A stretch of DNA of 64,000 nucleotides from DASQGA01 sp963762085 (GTDB taxonomy: Bacteria > Actinomycetota > Thermoleophilia > Gaiellales > Gaiellaceae): assembly GCA_963762085.1 (NCBI GenBank), contig CAVXJD010000004.1:223629-287628 (forward strand), written 5' to 3'. The first letter of the stretch is position 1, and each line of letters begins with the position of its first letter. Shown piece by piece: positions 1 through 7,928 of the stretch. A model generated the notes under the pieces. It was given only the letters and a program-made list of their open reading frames with translations. It ran no database searches and was not told the origin of the DNA. The translations under genes were made by a program, and so were the position numbers.

Positions 1-96
1 GCTGATCTTTCCCGCCCCGTACTGGTCGATCAGGTGGTTCTCGACCTCGCTGCGTTCCCGTCGAACCTCGTCGACTCGGCGCTGCGTCTCATCCAT
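1..96 (-). CDS. N-terminus of an unidentified protein, cut by the window edge
   Basis: An open frame starts at ATG 96 and runs off the left edge after 32 residues (begins MDETQRRVDEVRRERSEVEN). A good ribosome-binding site (GGAAGGAGAGGCGAC) precedes the ATG, and a promoter-like sequence lies at 144-172. The visible part is charged and helical. Some actinobacterial substrate-binding proteins start with a similar charged stretch before a twin-arginine signal, so a transporter component for the catabolic operon upstream is a possibility, but no diagnostic residue is visible here. It points the same way as the operon at 273-6671 but has its own promoter. Confidence 0.6.
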   Translation of the reverse strand, partial: MDETQRRVDEVRRERSEVENHLIDQYGAGKIS

Positions 97-143
97 GTCG
101 CCTCTCCTTCCCAGAAGCTCGGCGGCTCCCCGTTGGAGGGGTT

Positions 144-158
144 GGTATAGCTGATACC
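144..158. promoter_or_regulatory. Palindrome over the -10 box, possible repressor operator
   Basis: GGTAT-AGCTG-ATACC is a perfect 5+5 inverted repeat with a 5-bp centre, and it covers the -10 box of the promoter at 144-172. Such GGTAT/ATACC half-sites resemble operators of GntR-family regulators that control catabolic operons. No regulator gene is visible nearby, so the partner is unknown. Confidence 0.4.
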
Positions 159-172
159 GCTGACAGGGTCAA
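144..172 (-). promoter_or_regulatory. Sigma-70-type promoter for the left-edge gene
   Basis: On the minus strand a -35 box TTGACC (167-172) is separated by exactly 17 bp from a -10 box TATACC (144-149). The gene start at 96 lies about 48 bp downstream, behind a Shine-Dalgarno sequence. This is one of the few canonical -35/-10 pairs in the window. Confidence 0.6.
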
Positions 173-272
173 CGACGCGCGCCGCTCTCAACACGTCGCT
201 TCAGCGAGTCAGACGCCTGCATGCGCGGGAAGTTGCCCTGCCGCCGATGCGATTTACGGAATCGAGCCGGCG

Positions 273-1232
273 TCACACCGCAGCGCCGGCTGAGGAGCCC
301 AGCCGGGTGAGCAGTAGCTTCCGGAATCCGTCGACGTCGACGTCGACGGCGACTAGCGCGGTTGGCTCTGGGGCGGCGCGTCGGCGCCGCGTGTCGACGA
401 CGGTGCGGCCCCGGCAGAGCCCTGACCCGAGCTCGACGGCGACGTGGCGCCCGACCGTCTCGACGAGCCCAGGCTGAATCAGGTGGGCAACGGCGACCGC
501 GTCGTGGACGGGACAGCCGCCGTGGTCGTACACCTCGCGATAGAAGCTTCCGTAAAAGTCGAGCATCTCCGCAACGGCGCTTCCGATCCCACCGGTGCCC
601 CGAAGAACGTCGGCGTGCTCGGCGGTCAGCACCGCCCGGTCGGTGACATCGAGGCCGACCATCGTGATGTCGAGGCCGCTCTCGAAGACGCGAGCGGCCG
701 CCTCGGGGTCGACCCAGATGTTGAACTCGGCCGAAGGCGTCATGTTGCCCTCGGCGATCGCCCCGCCCATGAGCACGATCCGATCGAGCTTTGCCGCGGC
801 GTCCGGCCGTTGGGCGAGGAACAGGGCGACGTTGGTGAGCGGGCCGAGCGGCACGAGCGTCACGGGCTGGTCCGAAGCAAGCACCTGCTCGGCGAGGAAG
901 TCCACCGCGTGCTGCTCGACCGGCCGGCTGCGAGGCATCGGCAGCGCCGGTCCGTCGAGGCCGCTCTCACCGTGCGCATCCCCTGCGGTCACGAGCTTGG
1001 CGACGAGAGGGCGATCCGCCCCCGCCGCCACTGAAACATCGCTTCGCCCCGCGAGCTCGAGCACCTTGAGCGCGTTGATCGTGGTCTTGTCCAGCGTCTG
1101 GTTCCCGGCCACCGTCGTGATGCCGAGAACCTCGAGCTCCGGGCTCGCGAGGGCGAGCAGGATCGCGATCGCGTCGTCCTGACCCGGATCGCAGTCGATC
1201 AGGACGGGGATCACGTCCGGCGCTCCCTCCAT
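273..1232 (-). CDS. Inosine/uridine-preferring nucleoside hydrolase
   Basis: A 319-residue member of the nucleoside hydrolase family, which cleaves the N-glycosidic bond of ribonucleosides to base and ribose. The N-terminal calcium-binding signature is present (LIDCDPGQDDA, residues about 10-20), as are the mid-protein EFNIWVDPEAA segment and the C-terminal HDAVAVAHL segment that supplies the catalytic-site His/Asp. ATG 1232 is chosen because it falls 1 bp after the stop of the flavoprotein gene and gives the normal family length. It is the last gene of the operon running from 6671. Base preference cannot be set from sequence. A nucleoside hydrolase in a methyl-transfer cluster could be salvaging an adenosyl or other nucleoside product (inference). 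Confidence 0.9.
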   Translation of the reverse strand: MEGAPDVIPVLIDCDPGQDDAIAILLALASPELEVLGITTVAGNQTLDKTTINALKVLELAGRSDVSVAAGADRPLVAKLVTAGDAHGESGLDGPALPMPRSRPVEQHAVDFLAEQVLASDQPVTLVPLGPLTNVALFLAQRPDAAAKLDRIVLMGGAIAEGNMTPSAEFNIWVDPEAAARVFESGLDITMVGLDVTDRAVLTAEHADVLRGTGGIGSAVAEMLDFYGSFYREVYDHGGCPVHDAVAVAHLIQPGLVETVGRHVAVELGSGLCRGRTVVDTRRRRAAPEPTALVAVDVDVDGFRKLLLTRLGSSAGAAV

Positions 1233-1233
1233 C

Positions 1234-2479
1234 TCAGGCCGCCCGGGCGGGGTCGAAGGGCAGGAGCTCCGGCGCTCTGCGGCCTTCCAGGACGAGGGGT
1301 GCGAGCGCGGCGGCCGACGCGGGGGCGAGCGTGACCCCCAGCATGCCGTGACCGGTCGCAACGTAGACGTTGTCGAGCGCCGGCGCGTGCCCGATCAGCG
1401 GTAGCCCGTCGGCCGTCATCGGCCTGAGACCTGCCCACTCGAGCAGCGCCGGCTGCGAGCCCGGACGCCAGCCGTCGAAGTATGGGTCGACGGTCGAGAG
1501 CATCTTCCGGAGCCGACGCCGGTCGACCCGGTCGCTCGAGGAGCCAAGCTCGAAGACGCCTGCAATCCGAACCGTGTCGTCGTAGGAGCTGATGCCGACC
1601 TTCGCCTCGGCGAGGTAGAGAGCGTGTTGCGGGCGGGTGTCACCGCCTGCAAGCGTGACGCTGTAGCCCCGCGCGCCGACGAGCGGCATGCGGACGCCGA
1701 GCCGCGTCAAGAGAGGGCTCGAGGTGGCTCCCGCTGCGACAACGACACGGTCGGCCTCCACCGGCCCCGCGCTCGTCGCGATGCGGACGCCGCCGTTGGA
1801 AGCAGCGATCTCCATGACCTCGATCTCTTCCCGCATCTCGACGCCCTGCCCCGCCAGGTAGCCGGAGAGGCCCTCGGTAAGGCTTTCGGGCCGGACGTAC
1901 CGGTCGATGACGGCGTGCACGCCGCCGGCAAGCCCTCCGGCCAGCTCTGGCTCGAGCGCGCGCGCCTCCTCCGGGCCGAGCTTCGACGATCTCGCCCTTG
2001 AAGCCGATCGACCGGAGCCGGCGGAAGAGGTCGGTGTACGAGGTGAGGCCCGCCGGGGTGGTCGCGACGAGCAGAAGTCCTGAACGGTGCATCTCGAACG
2101 GAATGCCCTCGTCTGCATAGACGTCGAAGAGCTCCAGCGTGCGGGCATTGAGCGCGAGAAGCGCCCGTACGCCCTGCTCCCACCGTTCGCGTGTCGCGCT
2201 CCGGCGGAAGCCGAGGAGCCAGCGCAGGAACGTCGGATCGAGGCTCGGATGGATGACGAGCGGCCCGCCGCCTCGCATCATTCCTCGGAGCCCCTCGCCG
2301 ATGATCCCGGGCGCCGGAAGTGGGTAGGTGAAACTCGGGCAGACCCAGCCCGTGTTCCCACGCGAGGCGCCCTGGCCCAGGCGTCCACGCTCGAGCACGC
2401 TGACCTCGGCTTCGCCACGGCGGAGCTCGTACGCGCAGCAGAGGCCGACAACGCCCGAGCCGATCACCACGACCTTCAC
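1234..2479 (-). CDS. DadA-like FAD-dependent amino-acid oxidoreductase (frameshifted)
   Basis: The reading frame is split in two, but together the parts form a ~415-residue D-amino-acid dehydrogenase/glycine oxidase-type flavoprotein. The N-terminal part (2479 down to about 1990) carries the FAD-binding VIGSGVVG loop and a GNTGWVCPSF segment typical of DadA. The C-terminal part (from about 1985) carries GLRPMTADGLPLIG and TGHGMLGVT, the usual end of the fold. The frame changes near 1976-1990, between FKGEIVE and LGPEEARALEPEL, and needs one base removed or two added. With both halves well conserved, a base-calling error is more likely than decay. It probably oxidises a D-amino acid or N-methylated glycine to an imine; the BHMT-like neighbour makes dimethylglycine or sarcosine oxidation worth considering (inference). 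Confidence 0.8.
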
Positions 2480-2543
2480 GGCCGCACCGTATCCCGCTCC
2501 GCAGGCCCCCTGTCAGGGCCCGGGGCCGCCCGCGCCGTCCTCG

Positions 2544-3602
2544 TCAGAGCTCGCGCGCGAACTCCCGGTTCGACTCCTTCAGGCGCTCGTCGCTCCCGTA
2601 GTACGCATGCTTCGACATGTCCGGGCTGTACCGGCTGGCCGGCGGCGTGCGGCCGAGCGCCTCGGCGAGACTGCGCGTGTAGTGCGGGGCGTTCCCGCAG
2701 CAGACTCCCAGGTACCGGACGCCGAGCTCGAACGCCGCCCGCCCGAACTCCGCGATCTCGTAGCGGTTGCATGCGAGCGGGTCGAGGGCCGTGGGGAACG
2801 GTCGACCGTCGGGAATGTCATGGGCGCCGGGATCCCGGAGGGCCTGGAACGTGGGCTCCTCATCGTGCGTCCGGTAGGGCACCGGTAGCGCCGCCACGTG
2901 CACGCCGACGGCCTCACGGATCGGCCCGAGCAGCGACAGCGTGGTCATCGGGCCTCGGATGCAGTTGACGCCGACGACGTCGGCGCCTGCGTCCTCGAGT
3001 TGCTTGCACGCTTCCGCAATCGTCCAGCCGTCACGCGTGATCGGGTCGCGATGCACGGCCATGGTGACGACAGACGGGAGTCCGGCTGCCTTGATCGCCT
3101 CGAGCGCAAGCAGGGCTTCCCCGACATGCGAGATCGTCTCGGCGATCACGAAGTCCGTACCTGCCTCGGCGGCCCATCCGACCTGCTCCTCGAACATCAG
3201 CCGCACCGAACGAATGGAGTCGTCGTCATCCGGCTCGTAGACGTTGGTATTGCAGATGTCGCCGGCAAAGAGGGTTCCCGTCTCGTCAGCGACCTCCTTC
3301 GCAAGCGCGAGCGCCTGCCGGTTCAGGGGCTCGAGCAGCTCCTCCTTGCCGATGATGCGCAGCTTCTCGCGGTGGCCGTAGTACGTGAAGGCCTCGACGA
3401 CGTCCGAGCCGGCATGGACGAATTCGCGATGGAGCTGAGCAACCAGTTCCGGGTGCTCGAGGACGACCTCTGGGACGAAGGCGCCTGCCTGGAGGTAGCC
3501 GCGCCGCTCGAACTCGAAGAGGTACCCCTCGGCGCAGATGACCGGGCCCTGCTCGAGTCGCTCGAGAAGGCCGGGCCCAGCGGCAGGACGATCGGCGGCC
3601 AT
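2544..3602 (-). CDS. Betaine-homocysteine S-methyltransferase-like protein
   Basis: A 352-residue zinc-dependent methyltransferase of the homocysteine S-methyltransferase family. It resembles betaine-homocysteine methyltransferase more than MmuM: GLLERL near the N-terminus, KRGY-like RRGYLQAG, the LHREFVHAGSDV segment, and a C-terminal SKHAYYGSDE that parallels the BHMT tail. Zinc ligands are GVNC in the middle and GVCCGN near the C-terminus. ATG 3602 is used; the frame stays open upstream but loses all similarity. The gene follows the GNAT gene by 35 bp. It should transfer a methyl group from a betaine-type or S-methyl donor to homocysteine, giving methionine. The true donor is unknown. Confidence 0.82.
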   Translation of the reverse strand: MAADRPAAGPGLLERLEQGPVICAEGYLFEFERRGYLQAGAFVPEVVLEHPELVAQLHREFVHAGSDVVEAFTYYGHREKLRIIGKEELLEPLNRQALALAKEVADETGTLFAGDICNTNVYEPDDDDSIRSVRLMFEEQVGWAAEAGTDFVIAETISHVGEALLALEAIKAAGLPSVVTMAVHRDPITRDGWTIAEACKQLEDAGADVVGVNCIRGPMTTLSLLGPIREAVGVHVAALPVPYRTHDEEPTFQALRDPGAHDIPDGRPFPTALDPLACNRYEIAEFGRAAFELGVRYLGVCCGNAPHYTRSLAEALGRTPPASRYSPDMSKHAYYGSDERLKESNREFAREL

Positions 3603-3637
3603 GGGACTACGATAACGCGTGGCCGGGGCCGAGCCGC

Positions 3638-4138
3638 TTAGACGGGCGGCAGTCGTTCCACGACCACGAAGCCGAGCCGTTCGTAGAGTCGTTGGGCTCC
3701 GGAGGGGTTGTCGGACGCGACCTTCAGTTCGACCGCCTGCGCGCCGCGACTCCGGAATTCGCCCAGAACGTGGTGGACGAGCGCCGCTCCCAGCCCGCGT
3801 CCGCGCCACGACTCGTGAACCACAAGATCCTTGAGGAACGCGCTGGTCCAGCACAGGGCGGCACCGGCGAGCGAGCCGTCGTCGGCCTCGGCCAGAAACC
3901 AGAGCTCCGGATCGAACTCCGCATCCGAGGTCATCGCCAGGTGCCATGTCTCGAACGGGTCGACCGAGCCGCCGCCGCCGCGGTACGCGTGCTGGAGCAG
4001 GGCGTGAACGGCGGGCGCGCCCTCGAAGCGAAAGCTCCGAAGGCGAATCCCTTCGGGCCATGCAGGTGTCGGTGGATCCTCCTCGAGCGGCCGGCGCATC
4101 CGCCAGATCTCGGCGGGTGGTGAACTCGCGTCGCTCAC
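3638..4138 (-). CDS. GNAT-family N-acetyltransferase
   Basis: A 166-residue GNAT-fold protein. The acetyl-CoA pyrophosphate loop is RGRGLGAAL (about residues 117-125), followed by the usual ELKVASDNPSGAQRLYERLGF motif B region. The GTG start at 4138 overlaps the lyase stop codon (GTGA), so the two are translationally coupled. The substrate is not predictable; given the operon it may acetylate an amino compound released in the pathway (inference). Confidence 0.85.
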   Translation of the reverse strand: MSDASSPPAEIWRMRRPLEEDPPTPAWPEGIRLRSFRFEGAPAVHALLQHAYRGGGGSVDPFETWHLAMTSDAEFDPELWFLAEADDGSLAGAALCWTSAFLKDLVVHESWRGRGLGAALVHHVLGEFRSRGAQAVELKVASDNPSGAQRLYERLGFVVVERLPPV

Positions 4139-5571
4139 GGATTCAGCTCGGCAAAGCGGCCCGACTGGATCGCTTCGCGAACGGCGCCGAGATCGGGCGG
4201 CACGGGGTCGCCGCGGCCGGAGAAGGCGATCCCCTCCCGGACGATCTCCCGCGCCCGGCGCGTGCCTCTGCCGAGCCCGACTTCACGGAGGTCGACCGCC
4301 TGGGCGGCGACCACGAGCTCGACGGCTGCGATGTGCTCACCCAGCTCGACCATCTCCCGGAGCCGGCGCGCGCCGAGCGGAGCCATCGTCATCCGGTCCT
4401 CGATTCCCTCGGCGTGCGAGGTGCTCGCGACCTCGAACGACACGGGGAGTGCCAGGAGCCGGGCTTCCGCAGTGAACGCCTGGCTCGACACGCCGAACTC
4501 CGCCAACGAGTCTTCCGCCAGGCCACGTGCGGTTGCGAGCCCCTCCGGAAGCCCGGAGAGCGGATACTCGAGCAGCTTCACGAGACGCTCGTTCGCGGCG
4601 GTCAGAACCGAGGCGAGTGTGAGCCGCAGAAAGTCGACCGCGGCGGCGAGGGGCAGCACATCGAAGTTTCCGACCGAGACGATTCGGTCCTCGTCCGGGA
4701 TGATGAGCGGGTTCTCCTGTGACGCGTTCAGCTCGATCGCGAGCTGGCCCTCGACGAACCGGAGCGCATCGCGCCCGGCGCCGTGGACCTGCGGGATGCA
4801 TCGGAAGGTGAGCGGGTCCTGGAGGTTCCGCGCCGCGCCCTCGTCCCAGAGGTAGCTGTCGGCGAGCAGCGAACGTAACCGCTCGATCGTCTCCTGGAGA
4901 CCCGGGTACGGCCGCACCTCGCCGATTCGCGGGTTGAGGATAGTCAGGTTGGCGACAAAGGCCTCGAGGTCGAGCGCCCCCGCGACGTCGAGGGTGTCGA
5001 GGAGCCGGCGCGTGTCGGAGACGGCCAGCGTCGCAATCGCGGTCGAGAAGGAGTTGCTGTTCAGGAGGGCGAGGCCTTCCTTCGCCGCCGGCTGGAACCC
5101 GTCGAGGAGCCCGTGTGCGAGATCTGCCATCGAGGCGAGGTCGGCCTGCCCGATCGATCCGAGCAGGCGGACCGGCGGAGCAGCGCCGTCGTTCAGCCTC
5201 GCGACGACGCGCTCAGCGAGCTCGGGCCGGACTCCGGCGGACCCGCGGGCGAAGCCGTTCGCGAGGTGGAGCATGGCGCCACGAACCACCTCGTCCGGCG
5301 CATAGGGGCCGGCTGCGACCAGGTGATTCAGGATCAGCTTGCGGTTGAACTCGTCGAGATCCTCCGGGTCGACTGGGACGCGCTTGCGGACGCCAACTCC
5401 CGTCGTGAGGCCGTAAACCATGTCTCCACGCTCGATCACCCGCTCGACGAGCTCGCGTGCGGAACGCATGCCCGCCACCGCAGCAGGGGCGAGCTCGACC
5501 GGCTCTCGCCCCCGAGCAACCCGAACCAGCTCGTCGGCGGTCAGGCTCGCTCCGTCGAGGACGACGGTCAT
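4135..5571 (-). CDS. Histidine ammonia-lyase family protein lacking the MIO tripeptide
   Basis: A 478-residue member of the aromatic amino acid lyase family, somewhat shorter than HutH. Conserved parts are YGLTTGVG near residue 55, KEGLALLNSNS after the active-site loop, QDPLTFRCIPQVHGAGRD, QENPLIIP and the EDRMTM segment. The key oddity is at the loop where HutH reads GSVGASGDLAPLA: here the DNA encodes GSIGQADLASMA, so Ala-Ser-Gly is missing and the loop is one residue shorter. The MIO electrophile therefore cannot form from the usual residues. ATG 5571 overlaps the upstream stop (ATGA). A classical ammonia-lyase reaction is unlikely. An elimination with a better leaving group, such as a quaternary amine, or a non-lyase role is more plausible (inference). 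Confidence 0.85.
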   Translation of the reverse strand: MTVVLDGASLTADELVRVARGREPVELAPAAVAGMRSARELVERVIERGDMVYGLTTGVGVRKRVPVDPEDLDEFNRKLILNHLVAAGPYAPDEVVRGAMLHLANGFARGSAGVRPELAERVVARLNDGAAPPVRLLGSIGQADLASMADLAHGLLDGFQPAAKEGLALLNSNSFSTAIATLAVSDTRRLLDTLDVAGALDLEAFVANLTILNPRIGEVRPYPGLQETIERLRSLLADSYLWDEGAARNLQDPLTFRCIPQVHGAGRDALRFVEGQLAIELNASQENPLIIPDEDRIVSVGNFDVLPLAAAVDFLRLTLASVLTAANERLVKLLEYPLSGLPEGLATARGLAEDSLAEFGVSSQAFTAEARLLALPVSFEVASTSHAEGIEDRMTMAPLGARRLREMVELGEHIAAVELVVAAQAVDLREVGLGRGTRRAREIVREGIAFSGRGDPVPPDLGAVREAIQSGRFAELNP

Positions 5572-6671
5572 CCCCAGACCGCCCTGGCTGTCTCGGCGAT
5601 CGTCCGAAGCTTGCCGCGCTCGTCGTCCTCGGAGATTGCGTTCCCGACCACCGACGTGGCGAACCCGCACTGCGGCGAAAGAGCCAGCCGTTCGAGCGGA
5701 ACAAACCTCGATGCCTCCTCGATCCGCGCCGCCAGCTCGTCGACCGTCTCGCGCCTGGGCGTCTTCGTCGTCACGAGGCCGAGGACGACGATCTTGTCCT
5801 CGGGAACGGCGGCGAGCGGCTCGAAGCCGCCGGAGCGCTCGTCGTCGTACTCGAGCAGGAGCCGCTCTGCCCGCACGGCAGGAAAGATGCGCTCTGCGAG
5901 CCAGTCGTATCCCCCCGAGACGAGCCAGCGGCTCGCCTGGTTGCCGCGGCACAGGTGGAATCCGAAGGTGACGCAGGGCCGGTCGGCGATCACATGGTTG
6001 TCGAGCTCAACCCCGAGCTCGAGCCAACGCTCCGCGGGCCAGCCCCGGCTCTCGTAGAAGGCCTTGTAGCCCTCGTCTACGAGCAACGGGTACTGCGGCG
6101 CGTCGAGCTGGAGGTACGTGGCGCCGAGGGCGACGAGCTCGTCTGCCTCCTCGCGCAGGATCTCGGCCACGTCGCCGAGGAACTCCTCGAGCGTCGCGTA
6201 CGCCGACGTGGAGCGCTCGGGGTCCCAGAAGTTTGCGAACAGGCTGGGGCTGGGGAGCGTGACCTTGAGTGTCTTCGTTGTCCGCCGCCGTGCGTAAACA
6301 AGCTCCTCGCCCGAGAGAGAGCGGCGGCGGCGTAGCTTCTCGACAACCGCGATCGGCGGCCGTTCGACGCTCATGGGCCCGAGTTCGTCGCTCTGCCAGT
6401 TTCCCCAGAGGAAGGCGTCGAGGTCCCACTCGGCGAATCCGTCGACGGCTGCCGTGAGCTGGCTCTGGAAGGAGAGCCGGCGGACCTCGCCGTCGGTGAC
6501 GACGTCCATCCCCGCTTCTTCCTGGAGCGCGAGCACATGGTCGACGGCGGCATCCTCAGCCGCCTTGAACTCCGAGACCGGCAGCTCGCCGCTCTCCATG
6601 CGCTCTCGAGCTTCGAGCAACTCGGGCGGGCGCAGGAGGCTGCCGACGACGTCCGCGCGCGCCTCGATCAC
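5568..6671 (-). CDS. MetE C-terminal-like cobalamin-independent methyltransferase
   Basis: A 367-residue protein with the UROD/MetE-C barrel: VGSLLRPPEL at the start, a central TLPSPSLFANF segment, QLDAPQYPLL, and the zinc-site segments FGFHLCRGN and LSPQCGFAT. It lacks the N-terminal half of full MetE. It opens with GTG at 6671 and heads the operon. Single-domain members of this family transfer methyl groups to thiols from small donors or corrinoids. With a BHMT-like gene four genes downstream, two homocysteine- or thiol-directed methyltransferases lie in one operon, which points to methyl-group handling as a central task. Confidence 0.85.
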   Translation of the reverse strand: MIEARADVVGSLLRPPELLEARERMESGELPVSEFKAAEDAAVDHVLALQEEAGMDVVTDGEVRRLSFQSQLTAAVDGFAEWDLDAFLWGNWQSDELGPMSVERPPIAVVEKLRRRRSLSGEELVYARRRTTKTLKVTLPSPSLFANFWDPERSTSAYATLEEFLGDVAEILREEADELVALGATYLQLDAPQYPLLVDEGYKAFYESRGWPAERWLELGVELDNHVIADRPCVTFGFHLCRGNQASRWLVSGGYDWLAERIFPAVRAERLLLEYDDERSGGFEPLAAVPEDKIVVLGLVTTKTPRRETVDELAARIEEASRFVPLERLALSPQCGFATSVVGNAISEDDERGKLRTIAETARAVWG

Positions 6672-6755
6672 GGGCGCAATCTACGTTCTTGGCCCGAGCA
6701 GCGGCGCAGGACCCTTCCGGTACGATTTCCGCTCCGCCGCGCGGGGACGGACCTC

Positions 6756-7928
6756 ATGAAAGACATTCTTGTCGTCTGCCCGCAGGAGCGGGACATCAGG
6801 AACATCGAAGCTGCCAAGCTCGAGCAGCGCTTCCGCGTGCGCTACGTGGGATCGGATCTCGATCAACTCGAGACTTTCGACCCGGCGGCGTTCCTCGCCG
6901 AGTGCGCCGAGCTGCCCGCAGACGGCATCGTCGCAACGAAGGACCAATCCGCGCTCCTCGCAGCCCTTTTGGCGGAGGAGCGAGGGCTCGCCGGACCGAG
7001 CTCGGCTGCGCTGGTCGCCTGCCAGCACAAGCCGATCTCCCGCGCGATTCAGGAGCGAGCGGCGCCGGAGTCGACTCCTCGATTCGCCATCCTCGACGGG
7101 AGGGTGCCGTTTCCCCTGCCGGTGTTCGTCAAGCCCGTTGTGGGGCGGCTTTCGCAGAACGCCTACCGGATCGACGAGCCGGACGACCTCCTCCAGCTGC
7201 ACGAGGCCGACCGCTACACGAACCGGTACGCGGAGATCGCTGCGCTCGCTGGTGCACCGAGGGAGTCGGCACACGGCTTCCTGGTCGAAGAGCTCCTGAC
7301 CGGAGCGGAGGTGACGCTCGAGGGCTACGTTCACAAGGGCCAGGTCGTCACGATCGGCATCACCGACTCGGTCAAGTACCCGGGCACGCTCTCGTTCGAG
7401 CGCTTCGAGTATCCGAGCATCCTTTCGCCCGAGCGCCAGTCCGAGCTGGCCGACATCGCCGAGCGAGTGCTGCCGGCGCTCGGGTTCGACACGGGTTTCT
7501 TCAACGTGGAGTTCTTCGTGCAGGACTCGGGGCCCGCGCAGATCATCGAGGTGAACGGGCGCATCGCCTCCCAGTTCGCCCCCCTGGTGGCGGGCCTCCA
7601 TGGGCGCTCGACGTACGACGCGCTCTTCGAGCTTGCGGCCGGCGAGGATCCACGCTGGCAGACGGGCATCCCCGAGGGGGTCGGCGTCAGCTGGTGCCTG
7701 CGAGTCTTCGCGGACGCCTTCGTCGAGGGCGTCCCTGATCCGGAGGAGGATGTGGAGCTCCTCGTTCGCCCGGGGCTTTTCCTCTCGGAGCAGGGTGTCA
7801 ACGATGCCCAGAGCTATCGCCTGGCGATTCTCCACGGCTTCGGGGAGACTCGCGAGGAAGCCGTGGAGCGCTGCCGGCGTCGTGCTGCGGCGCTTACCTT
7901 CCGGCTGGCGCCGGTGCCTGTTCGCTGA
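6756..7928 (+). CDS. ATP-grasp carboxylate-amine ligase
   Basis: A 390-residue ATP-grasp protein similar in layout to amino-acid or dipeptide ligases. An N-terminal Rossmann-like part (DILVVCPQERDIRNIEAAKL) is followed by PVFVKPVVGRLSQNAY, VEELLTGAEVTLEGYV and the metal-binding NVEFFVQ...IIEVNGRIASQ (Glu and Asn ligands). ATG 6756 is preceded by GGGGACGG. It diverges from the lyase operon with 84 bp between the two starts, so they may share control. It should join a carboxylate to an amine using ATP; the substrates are unknown. The 3' end overlaps the convergent MFS gene by 35 bp. Confidence 0.8.
   Translation: MKDILVVCPQERDIRNIEAAKLEQRFRVRYVGSDLDQLETFDPAAFLAECAELPADGIVATKDQSALLAALLAEERGLAGPSSAALVACQHKPISRAIQERAAPESTPRFAILDGRVPFPLPVFVKPVVGRLSQNAYRIDEPDDLLQLHEADRYTNRYAEIAALAGAPRESAHGFLVEELLTGAEVTLEGYVHKGQVVTIGITDSVKYPGTLSFERFEYPSILSPERQSELADIAERVLPALGFDTGFFNVEFFVQDSGPAQIIEVNGRIASQFAPLVAGLHGRSTYDALFELAAGEDPRWQTGIPEGVGVSWCLRVFADAFVEGVPDPEEDVELLVRPGLFLSEQGVNDAQSYRLAILHGFGETREEAVERCRRRAAALTFRLAPVPVR

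Noticed and set aside
1976..1990. Programmed frameshift in the DadA-like gene
   Set aside because: No slippery heptamer, pseudoknot or Shine-Dalgarno-like stimulator is visible, and similar breaks occur in unrelated genes, so sequence error is preferred.
3603..4061. N-terminal extension of the BHMT-like gene upstream of 3602
   Set aside because: The extension overlaps the GNAT gene and is Arg/Ser-rich without similarity; ATG 3602 gives the normal family length.
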